DNA of 5,641 bases, taken from assembly GCA_013695505.1 (NCBI GenBank), contig JACDAH010000413.1, forward strand, positions 1 through 5,641, given 5' to 3'. This stretch comes from Chloroflexota bacterium (GTDB lineage: Bacteria; Chloroflexota; Limnocylindria; Limnocylindrales; CSP1-4). Of the stretch, positions 1-5,313 are shown one piece after another. The notes beneath the pieces are model-generated. The model saw nothing but the letters and a program-made list of their open reading frames with translations, had not been told where the DNA came from and did no database searches. A program made the position numbers and the translations under genes. Within the stretch, counting starts at the first letter, position 1; each line of letters begins with the position of its first letter.

Positions 1-24
1 ACACGGGACGAAGGACGCGGATCG

Positions 25-480
25 TCAGCCGGCGTACTCGCGCACCCGCGCGGCCACGCGGCGCAGGGTCGTCCGGTTCGGGCAGGCGACAAAGACCGTG
101 TCGTCGCCGGCGATCGAGCCCGCGACATCCGGCCAGCGGGCCCGGTCGAGCGCGGCCGCGATCGCGTGGGCCGAGCCGGGCAGGGTCCGGATCACGAGGA
201 GCGGCCCGGCCTCGCGGAGCTCGATCGGCAGATCATGGAGCAGCGCCCGCAGCCGATCCTCGCCGGACGTCTCGGCTTCGACAAGCCGGCGCGGCAGCGC
301 ATACGCCTGGGTCCCGTCCCGCGGCGCCTTGACCAGCCCAAGCTCCGCGACGTCGCGCGACATCGTCGCCTGCGTCGTCCGGAACCCGCGTTCGCGCAGC
401 ACCGTGGCGAGCTCCTGCTGGGTCCGGATGGGGCGCGCCGCGACCAGGTCGCGGATCTCCCGGTGGCGGAGCTGCTTCAT
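25..480 (-). CDS. argR: Arginine repressor ArgR
   Basis: Transcriptional regulator that, in its family, binds L-arginine through a C-terminal oligomerisation domain and represses arginine biosynthesis genes (or activates catabolic ones) as a hexamer. The product is about 151 residues, the usual family length. The N-terminal half is a winged helix-turn-helix with the family signature TTQATMSRD followed by ELGLVK (residues about 35-51). The C-terminal half carries the arginine-binding segment GSIAGDDTVFV, whose two Asp residues are the ligand contacts known in the family. I prefer the ATG at 480 because family members typically begin M-K-x-L-R-H; an in-frame ATG at 489 would add three residues (MEV). 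A GGAGG lies only two bases before the 480 start, closer than usual, so the choice is not settled. The gene follows uppP by under 50 bases on the same strand. No AT-rich ARG box is visible upstream, so autoregulation is not supported here. Family assignment is firm. Confidence 0.93.
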   Translation of the reverse strand: MKQLRHREIRDLVAARPIRTQQELATVLRERGFRTTQATMSRDVAELGLVKAPRDGTQAYALPRRLVEAETSGEDRLRALLHDLPIELREAGPLLVIRTLPGSAHAIAAALDRARWPDVAGSIAGDDTVFVACPNRTTLRRVAARVREYAG

Positions 481-503
481 GACCTCCATGGATCGGGAGC
501 GTA

Positions 504-516
504 CCGCGTGACGCGG
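504..516. repeat. 13-base dyad between uppP and argR
   Basis: CCGCGT, one central base, then ACGCGG: a perfect 6+6 inverted repeat in the short uppP-argR gap, just ahead of the argR start. It could be a small operator or part of an mRNA hairpin (the one-base loop makes a hairpin tight). It does not resemble an ARG box, which is AT-rich. In GC-rich DNA such a dyad can arise by chance, so function is not claimed. Confidence 0.35.
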
Positions 517-526
517 GCCGCCGAAC

Positions 527-1345
527 TCACCCGAGCCAGATGATGAGGACGGCCGCCGCGAACATCAGCCGATAGGCGACGAAGACGTCCGTCGATCGCG
601 TCCGCAGGAATCGCAGGAGGACCGTGATCGCGAGCAGCCCGAAGACGAACGAGGTCAGCAGCCCGGCCGCCATCGGGCCGGCCTGAATGGCCACCCCCTC
701 GCCGCGCACGACCTTGAGCACCTCATAGGCGGCGGCGGCGGCGGTGATCGGCGTCGCCATCAGGAAGCTGAACCGGGCCGCCTCGTCGCGCCGAAGGCCG
801 GCGAAGAGCCCGGCCGAGATCGAGATCCCGGAGCGGCTGATCCCGGGGATGAGCGCGATCGCCTGGGCGCCGCCGATGGCCAGGGCCTGCGCACCGGACA
901 GGTCCAGGGCTAGACGCTTGCGGGAGCCTGACCGCTCGGCGAGCCACAGGATCGCGGCCCCGACAACGAGCATGACGGCGACCGGGCCGGGCTCGCGCAG
1001 AAGGTCCTCGAGGTCGTGGAGCAAGAAGCCGAGGACGAGTGCCGGCACGGTGGCCACGGCCAGGAGCAGGGCGAGCCGGCGATCGGGGTCGCCCTCGAGC
1101 GATCGATCGCGGACAGCCGCGAAGAAGGCGGGCACGAGCCGCAGCCAGTCCGACCGGAAGTAGATCAGGAGCGCGACCAGCGTCCCGATATGGAGGATGA
1201 CACTGAACTCGAGGGACGTGATGAACGGGTCGTTGATCCCGAGGAGGTACGGGACGAGGATCAGGTGCCCGCTCGATGAGACGGGCAGGAACTCCGTCAG
1301 GCCCTGGACCACACCCATGACGATCGCGGCGAGGAGGGTGTCCAT
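527..1345 (-). CDS. uppP: Undecaprenyl-diphosphate phosphatase (UppP/BacA)
   Basis: Integral membrane enzyme that removes one phosphate from undecaprenyl diphosphate, regenerating the lipid carrier used for peptidoglycan and other surface polymers; overproduction of this family confers bacitracin resistance. The 272-residue product matches the usual length of about 265-280. Family motifs are intact: the N-terminal Q14-GLT-E18-FLPVSSSG-H27 block, with Gln in the first position of the known (E/Q)xxxE motif, and PGISRSG with Arg171 at the phosphate-binding site. Several hydrophobic segments follow, consistent with the polytopic fold. The ATG at 1345 gives an N-terminus (MDTLLAAIVMGVVQGLTEF) aligning with family starts; upstream there is only a weak GGAC-like ribosome site. 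It lies 109 bases after hppA on the same strand and is followed closely by argR, so uppP and argR may be cotranscribed. Identification is secure. Confidence 0.96.
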   Translation of the reverse strand: MDTLLAAIVMGVVQGLTEFLPVSSSGHLILVPYLLGINDPFITSLEFSVILHIGTLVALLIYFRSDWLRLVPAFFAAVRDRSLEGDPDRRLALLLAVATVPALVLGFLLHDLEDLLREPGPVAVMLVVGAAILWLAERSGSRKRLALDLSGAQALAIGGAQAIALIPGISRSGISISAGLFAGLRRDEAARFSFLMATPITAAAAAYEVLKVVRGEGVAIQAGPMAAGLLTSFVFGLLAITVLLRFLRTRSTDVFVAYRLMFAAAVLIIWLG

Positions 1346-1363
1346 CAGGGTCCGTTCAGTGTG

Positions 1364-1375
1364 GCCGCATGCGGC
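1364..1375. repeat. Perfect 12-base palindrome upstream of uppP
   Basis: GCCGCATGCGGC is a perfect palindrome lying 18 bases before the uppP start codon on the minus strand. Its position suits an operator overlapping a uppP promoter or a small structure near the ribosome site. No known regulator motif is recognised and no convincing -10/-35 pair is visible nearby, so the role is inference. Confidence 0.35.
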
Positions 1376-1410
1376 GGTGGTAGTTCAGGGCGTCGAGTGG
1401 GCGACGAACG

Positions 1411-1447
1411 GGCGACGGCGAGCCGGCGGGCCCGGTCCGTCGTCGCC
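1411..1447 (-). terminator. Long GC-rich hairpin after hppA (possible terminator or processing stem)
   Basis: Bases 1411-1420 pair with 1438-1447 (10 pairs, one of them G-T; the outer seven, GGCGACG/CGTCGCC, are perfect), leaving a 17-base loop that itself contains complementary CCGG elements. On the minus strand the stem begins 7 bases after the hppA stop. No run of U follows it, so it is not a classical intrinsic terminator. It could slow RNA polymerase, protect the hppA mRNA end, or separate hppA from uppP expression. Confidence 0.4.
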
Positions 1448-1454
1448 GCGCGAC

Positions 1455-3680
1455 TCAGCGGATGAAGAGCGGGGCCAGGACGAGGGTGATCGTCGCGAGC
1501 AGCTTCACGAGGACGTGGAGCGACGGCCCGGCCGTGTCCTTGAATGGATCGCCGACGGTGTCGCCGACGACGGCCGCCGCGTGGGCGTCCGAGCCCTTGC
1601 CGAGGACGTTTCCCTGGTCGTCCTTGAGATGGCCCGACTCAATGTACTTCTTGGCGTTGTCCCACGCCCCGCCGCCGTTGTTCAGGACGGTCGCCAGCAT
1701 GACGCCCGAGATCGTGCCGACCATCAGCATCCCCGCGACCGCCTCGGCGCCGAGCAGCAACCCGACGATGATCGGCGTGGCGACGGCGACGACACCCGGG
1801 GCGATCATCTCGCGGAGGGCGGCCTTGGTCGTGATGTCGACGACCCGGGCGTAGTCCGGGCGCTGGGTGTAATCCATGATCCCGGGCATCTCCCGGAACT
1901 GGCGACGAACCTCGACGATGATCGCCTGGGCGGTCGTGCCGACGGCGCGGATGGCGAGTGACGAGAAGAAGTAGACGAGCATCGCGCCGATCAGGGCGGC
2001 GATGAAGACACTGACGTTGGCCAGGTTGACGGACTCGAGCAGCGCCGCCCCCGGCACGCCGGCGACGATCCGGCGGGCCTCGATCAGGTTGACCTTGTCG
2101 ATGTAGGCGCTGAACAGGAGGAACGCGGCGAGCGACGCCGAAGCGATCGCGTATCCCTTGGTGAGGGCCTTGGTCGTGTTGCCGACGGCATCGAGGCGGT
2201 CGGTGATCTCCCGCGCGCCGGCCTCGGCCCGGCTGAACTCGGCGATCCCGCCGGCGTTGTCGGTGATCGGGCCGAACGTATCCATCGCGAGGATGTACGC
2301 GGTGGTCATCAACATCGCCATGGTCGCGACGGCGGTTCCGAAGATCCCGCCGACGTCCTTGCCGTCGGCGTTGATGATCCCGGCCTGGGACCCCAGCCAG
2401 TGGCTGGCGAAGAGGGCGATCCCGATCGTGATCGCCGTGACGAACGTCGTCTCGTAGCCGACGGCGGTGCCGGAGATGATGTTCGTTGCGGGGCCAGTCT
2501 TCGACGCCTCGGCGATCTCGCGGACCGGTCGGAATGAGCCGGCGGTGTAGAACTGGGTGATGTAAACAAATGCCACGCTCGTGGCGAGACCGACGACACC
2601 GGCGCCGAAGAAGTAGAGCCACACCGGCAGCCCCGATGGCGCGTTGCCGTTCGTCTGGAGCATGACGTTCGTCACGAGGAGCAACGCGAACACGGACAGG
2701 ATCGTCGTGACCCAGTAGCCGCGGTTCAGGATGTTCATCGGATTCTCGTCTTCCTTGCCCCGGACAAAGAAGATCGCCACGATCGTCGAGAGGAGCCCGA
2801 AGGCTCGGACGACGAGCGGGAAGAAGATCCACGCCTGCGGATTCGGCCAGCCGGCGTTGGTGGCGATCGTGAACACGCCGACTCCGAGGATCATCGCGCC
2901 GATGTTCTCGGCAGCGGTGCTCTCGAAGAGGTCCGCACCGCGACCGGCGCAGTCGCCGACATTGTCACCGACGAGGTCCGCGACGACGCCCGCGTTGCGC
3001 GGATCGTCCTCGGGAATGCCCTTCTCGACCTTGCCGACGAGGTCAGAGCCGACGTCGGCGGCCTTCGTGTAGATCCCACCGCCGAGCTGGGCGAAGAGAG
3101 CGACGAACGAAGCGCCGAAGCCGAAGCCAACGATGAGGAACGGCGCATCCTTGGTGGCCTGGCCGCCACCGAGGCCGCCGAAGAGGCTGAAGATCCCGTA
3201 GACGCCGAGGAGCGACAGGGCAACGACGAGGAAGCCCGAGACGGCCCCACCGCGCATCGCGACCTGGACCGCCTCGACGAGGCTTCGTCGGGCCGCGGCT
3301 GCAGTCCGGACGTTGGCCTTGACGCTGATGTACATGCCGATGATCCCCGACGCCATCGAGCACGCGGCGCCGACGAGGAAGGCGAGTGCCGTCCGCCAGC
3401 CGAGTTGGAGGCCGAACGTGTCGGTCTCGGCGACTTCCTTGGTCTCGAACGTGGTGATCACCCCGCCGATGACGACCGCGCCCACGACGGCGAGAATGCC
3501 GATCGTCGTGTACTGGCGGCGGATGAAGGCGACCGCGCCCTCGAAGATCGTCCCGGCGACGTCTTCCATCTCCTTCGTCCCGGTGTCGCGCGACAGGACG
3601 TCGCGGGCCAGGTACAGGGCGAACAGGACGGCGATGATGCCGGCCGGCAGGATGATCAACTGGAGCGTGTCTGCGCTCAT
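1455..3680 (-). CDS. hppA: K+-independent H+-translocating membrane pyrophosphatase
   Basis: Polytopic pump that couples hydrolysis of inorganic pyrophosphate to proton export, reclaiming energy from PPi released by biosynthesis. From the ATG at 3680 the product is 741 residues, within the family range of roughly 660-800. Substrate and Mg2+ binding blocks are present in order: DVGSDLVGKVE (209-219), EDDPRN (224-229), GDNVGDCAG (238-246), DNAGG (474-478), NNGGGAWDNAKK (667-678) and GDTVGDPFKDTAGPS (706-720). The GNTTKALTKG block has Lys504 and Thr507, the residues that mark K+-independent enzymes, all characterised examples of which pump H+. The segment after GDCAG reads RGADLFEST rather than the plant-like MAADLFETY, seen here as a lineage variant. 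The frame stays open upstream to 3878, but that stretch is Pro/Arg-rich with no membrane segment, whereas MSADTLQLIILPAG is a typical N-terminus. The neighbouring uppP also acts on a diphosphate. Very confident of family; ion type inferred from residues. Confidence 0.97.
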   Translation of the reverse strand: MSADTLQLIILPAGIIAVLFALYLARDVLSRDTGTKEMEDVAGTIFEGAVAFIRRQYTTIGILAVVGAVVIGGVITTFETKEVAETDTFGLQLGWRTALAFLVGAACSMASGIIGMYISVKANVRTAAAARRSLVEAVQVAMRGGAVSGFLVVALSLLGVYGIFSLFGGLGGGQATKDAPFLIVGFGFGASFVALFAQLGGGIYTKAADVGSDLVGKVEKGIPEDDPRNAGVVADLVGDNVGDCAGRGADLFESTAAENIGAMILGVGVFTIATNAGWPNPQAWIFFPLVVRAFGLLSTIVAIFFVRGKEDENPMNILNRGYWVTTILSVFALLLVTNVMLQTNGNAPSGLPVWLYFFGAGVVGLATSVAFVYITQFYTAGSFRPVREIAEASKTGPATNIISGTAVGYETTFVTAITIGIALFASHWLGSQAGIINADGKDVGGIFGTAVATMAMLMTTAYILAMDTFGPITDNAGGIAEFSRAEAGAREITDRLDAVGNTTKALTKGYAIASASLAAFLLFSAYIDKVNLIEARRIVAGVPGAALLESVNLANVSVFIAALIGAMLVYFFSSLAIRAVGTTAQAIIVEVRRQFREMPGIMDYTQRPDYARVVDITTKAALREMIAPGVVAVATPIIVGLLLGAEAVAGMLMVGTISGVMLATVLNNGGGAWDNAKKYIESGHLKDDQGNVLGKGSDAHAAAVVGDTVGDPFKDTAGPSLHVLVKLLATITLVLAPLFIR

Positions 3681-3692
3681 CAGGTTTCGGGG

Positions 3693-3698
3693 TCCTCC
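3693..3698 (-). promoter_or_regulatory. Probable hppA ribosome binding site
   Basis: The minus strand reads GGAGGA, ending 12 bases before the ATG at 3680. The match to the 16S tail is good but the spacing is longer than the usual 5-9 bases. It is the only purine-rich Shine-Dalgarno-like stretch near this start and supports starting at 3680 rather than at the upstream in-frame ATG. Confidence 0.45.
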
Positions 3699-3800
3699 AA
3701 CTCTGGTAAGGCACCGGATCGCGGACCGCGCAGCGGGACCCGCATGTTCGTCCGGGGATCGGGGCGGCCCAGATGCGATGTCGCCAGGTGGGCCGCGCGG

Positions 3801-3806
3801 AGTGTA
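3801..3806 (-). promoter_or_regulatory. Candidate hppA -10 element
   Basis: The minus strand reads TACACT, four of six matches to TATAAT, in one of the least GC-rich patches of the divergent region. The nearest -35-like hexamer (TTGTGG) is about 21 bases upstream, too far for a standard sigma-70 promoter. It would give a leader of roughly 110 bases. Weak candidate. Confidence 0.22.
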
Positions 3807-3921
3807 GCAAAGCGAGGACCGCCCTCGCCACAACGTCGGGCCCGGGACGGCGTGCGGGTGTCCCACGGCCCTCGCCACGGCCCGTCCGTCACGGTCTCAG
3901 GTCCGAACGGCCGCTGCGCGC

Positions 3922-3927
3922 TATGGT
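3922..3927 (+). promoter_or_regulatory. Candidate lepB1 -10 element giving a leaderless mRNA
   Basis: TATGGT (four of six to TATAAT) ends eight bases before the GTG start of lepB1. Initiation the usual 6-8 bases after a -10 element would fall on or next to the start codon, which fits the absence of any Shine-Dalgarno sequence there. No clear -35 is visible. The support is that the paralogous gene has a better hexamer at almost the same distance from a matching GTGACC. Confidence 0.4.
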
Positions 3928-3935
3928 TCCGCCTT

Positions 3936-4601
3936 GTGACCAACCGACGAGCCCTCGGCTGCCTGCTCGAGATCGTCGAGACCGTGGCACTGACCCTGAT
4001 CCTCTTCTGGGTGATCCAGTCGTTCGTCGCCCAGCCCTTCCAGGTTCGCCAGTTCTCGATGCAGGACACCATCGAGGACGGCCAGTTCGTCCTGGTCGAC
4101 CGGCTGACGCCGCGGTTCGACACCTATCACCGCGGCGACATCATCGTGTTCACCCCGCCCGACAACGCCGAGACCCTCCACACCGAGCCGTTCATCAAGC
4201 GCGTCATCGGCGTCGCGGGCGACACGATCGAGATCCGCGACGGCGAGGTCCTCGTCAACGGCACGCTGCTCGACGAGCCCTACCTGTTCTCCGTCGACGG
4301 CACGGCCCAGCCGACCGAGGTCGACAGCGACGAGAGCACCTGGACGATCGGTCCCGGCCAGCTCTTCGTCATGGGCGACCACCGCGGGCGCTCGTCCGAT
4401 TCGCGGGCATTCGGGCCGATCGACGTCAGCTCCGTCATCGGCCGGGCGTGGCTCCGCTACTGGCCGCTCGACGCGTTCCAGGTCCTTCCGACCGACAGCC
4501 ACCCCGAGCTCTCGAGCCCGTTACCGGGCGCCTCGGCGGTGCCATCGACCCGGCCGTCCGCCAAGCCCGTCCCGAAGCCGACCCGAACTCCGAAGCCCTG
4601 A
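3936..4601 (+). CDS. lepB: Signal peptidase I, copy 1, with Pro-rich C-terminal tail
   Basis: Membrane-anchored serine protease that removes signal peptides from Sec- and Tat-exported proteins on the outer face of the membrane. The 221-residue product has one N-terminal anchor (about residues 13-34), then the catalytic domain: SMQDTI with nucleophile Ser41, the Lys-bearing IKRVIG block with general base Lys88, GVAGD at about 92-96, and the box E motif GDHRGRSSDSR (147-157), where His replaces the more usual Asn. The GTG at 3936 is chosen because it aligns residue for residue with the start of the second copy (M-T-x-x-x-ALGCLLEIVET). The frame is open much further upstream, but that sequence is the antisense of hppA. 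Residues 194-221 form a Pro/Ser/Thr/Lys-rich tail absent from the paralogue and placed outside the membrane. No ribosome site is visible; the start may be leaderless. Confidence 0.95.
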   Translation: MTNRRALGCLLEIVETVALTLILFWVIQSFVAQPFQVRQFSMQDTIEDGQFVLVDRLTPRFDTYHRGDIIVFTPPDNAETLHTEPFIKRVIGVAGDTIEIRDGEVLVNGTLLDEPYLFSVDGTAQPTEVDSDESTWTIGPGQLFVMGDHRGRSSDSRAFGPIDVSSVIGRAWLRYWPLDAFQVLPTDSHPELSSPLPGASAVPSTRPSAKPVPKPTRTPKP

Positions 4602-4611
4602 GCCGGGCCGG

Positions 4612-4629
4612 CCTCCGGGGCCGCGGAGG
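4612..4629 (+). terminator. GC hairpin after lepB1
   Basis: CCTCCG (4612-4617) pairs perfectly with CGGAGG (4624-4629) around a six-base loop, starting 11 bases after the lepB1 stop. There is no U tract, so intrinsic termination is uncertain. Together with the second hairpin at 4634-4652 it forms a double-stem unit between the two peptidase genes. Confidence 0.35.
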
Positions 4630-4633
4630 GCCG

Positions 4634-4652
4634 CCCGGGAGGCTCCCCCGGG
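4634..4652 (+). terminator. Second GC hairpin between lepB copies
   Basis: CCCGGG (4634-4639) is repeated at 4647-4652, and being self-complementary the two pair around a seven-base loop. The stem ends five bases before the lepB2 -10 candidate, so it occupies the place of its -35 element. It could be a weak terminator for lepB1 or a chance product of composition. Confidence 0.3.
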
Positions 4653-4656
4653 GACC

Positions 4657-4662
4657 TATACT
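4657..4662 (+). promoter_or_regulatory. lepB2 -10 element
   Basis: TATACT matches five of six positions of TATAAT and stands out in an otherwise nearly pure G/C stretch. Expected initiation is at about 4669-4672, on or beside the GTG at 4672. No -35 match is visible at 16-18 bases upstream, where the sequence is GC hairpin. This suggests lepB2 can be transcribed separately from lepB1. Confidence 0.55.
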
Positions 4663-4671
4663 GCCGGACTT

Positions 4672-4695
4672 GTGACCACCCCGACCTCCACGTGA
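4672..4695 (+). CDS. Putative seven-codon leader ORF overlapping the lepB2 start
   Basis: GTG ACC ACC CCG ACC TCC ACG TGA would encode MTTPTST. Its GTG sits nine bases after the TATACT hexamer, where a leaderless transcript would begin. Its TGA overlaps the lepB2 start as GTGA (4692-4695), the classical arrangement for translational coupling. There is no Shine-Dalgarno sequence ahead of the lepB2 GTG, so reinitiation after this mini-ORF is a plausible way to translate lepB2. This is inference: an ORF this short is easily formed by chance. Confidence 0.3.
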   Translation: MTTPTST

Positions 4696-5288
4696 CCCGG
4701 AAGCCCGCCCTCGGGTGCCTCCTGGAGATCGTCGAAACCCTCGTCCTGACCCTGATCATCTTCTGGGTCATCCAGTCGTTCGTCGCCCAGCCATACCGAG
4801 TCCAGCAGCAGTCGATGGAGCACACGCTCGAACCCGACCAGTACGTCCTCGTCGACAAGCTGACGCCACGGTTCGACCCCTACAAGCGCGGCGACATCGT
4901 GGTCTTCGACCCGCCGCCCACATGGCTTCAGGCGCAGGGCCAGCCCTACATCAAGCGGGTGATCGGAATCGGCGGCGACACGATCCAGATCCACGACGGC
5001 GCCGTCTTCGTCGACGAGGTCAAGCTCAGCGAGGATTCGTATCTCTACGCGGAGAATGGGCAGACCCAGCCGACGGACGATCTCGCGCGCGTCGGCACGT
5101 GGGTCGTCCCCCCGGGCCAGCTGTTCCTGATGGGCGACCATCGTGCCAATTCGACGGACTCGCGCGTGGGCGGGCCGGTGGACGTCGGGCGGGTCATCGG
5201 CCGGGCATGGCTCCGCTACTGGCCGATCGACACCTTCACCGTCCTGCAGACGCCCAGCCACCCGGAGCTCGCGACTCCCAGCCCGTGA
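4692..5288 (+). CDS. lepB: Signal peptidase I, copy 2
   Basis: Second type I signal peptidase, 198 residues, cleaving signal peptides outside the cytoplasmic membrane. It keeps the full set of elements: single N-terminal anchor (about 13-34), SMEHTL with nucleophile Ser41, IKRVIG with general base Lys88, GIGGD at about 92-96, and box E GDHRANSTDSR (148-158), again with His in place of Asn. By eye 43 of the first 60 residues are identical to copy 1, and a 23-base stretch (4770-4792) is identical to 4014-4036, so this is a tandem duplication. The rim of the catalytic Ser has changed (VQQQSMEHTL against VRQFSMQDTI), which may alter substrate choice, and there is no Pro-rich tail. The GTG at 4692 is fixed by alignment with copy 1. 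The next gene starts 25 bases after its stop and may be cotranscribed. Confidence 0.95.
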   Translation: MTRKPALGCLLEIVETLVLTLIIFWVIQSFVAQPYRVQQQSMEHTLEPDQYVLVDKLTPRFDPYKRGDIVVFDPPPTWLQAQGQPYIKRVIGIGGDTIQIHDGAVFVDEVKLSEDSYLYAENGQTQPTDDLARVGTWVVPPGQLFLMGDHRANSTDSRVGGPVDVGRVIGRAWLRYWPIDTFTVLQTPSHPELATPSP

Positions 5289-5313
5289 GCCCCAGTCCGG
5301 GGCGACGCGCGAG

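Larger units (their letters stand above)
3681..3935. other. Divergent intergenic region between hppA and lepB1
   Basis: No convincing gene lies in this 255-base stretch, although frames are open through it because stop codons are scarce at this GC content. It must hold outward-facing promoters for hppA (minus) and lepB1 (plus). Visible elements are a TACACT hexamer on the minus strand (3801-3806), a perfect 6-base-pair hairpin GCGAGG/CCTCGC with a five-base loop (3812-3828), and a TATGGT hexamer on the plus strand (3922-3927) directly ahead of the lepB1 start. Confidence 0.6.

Noticed and set aside
1..24. Possible gene end or start at the left edge
   Set aside because: Only 24 bases lie beyond the argR stop, and nothing in them can be assigned.
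481..526. ARG box for autoregulation of argR
   Set aside because: The gap is GC-rich and has no TGAATnnnnATTCA-like sequence.
98..543. Plus-strand frames opposite argR
   Set aside because: Shadows of argR, which has clear family motifs on the minus strand.
744..1163. Plus-strand frame opposite uppP
   Set aside because: Ser/Arg-rich antisense shadow of uppP.
1639..2832. 397-residue minus-strand frame inside hppA
   Set aside because: A shifted frame of hppA with low-complexity Arg/Asp/Pro composition; hppA itself has every family motif.
3681..3878. N-terminal extension of hppA to an in-frame ATG at 3878
   Set aside because: The 66 extra residues are Pro/Arg/Gly-rich without membrane character, unlike family N-termini, and the ATG at 3680 directly precedes the first membrane segment.
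3405..3935. Extension of lepB1 upstream to 3405
   Set aside because: Most of it is antisense to hppA. The paralogue alignment fixes the start at GTG 3936.
4602..4656. Classical intrinsic terminator after lepB1
   Set aside because: Stems are present but no U tract follows, so I list them only as low-confidence hairpins.
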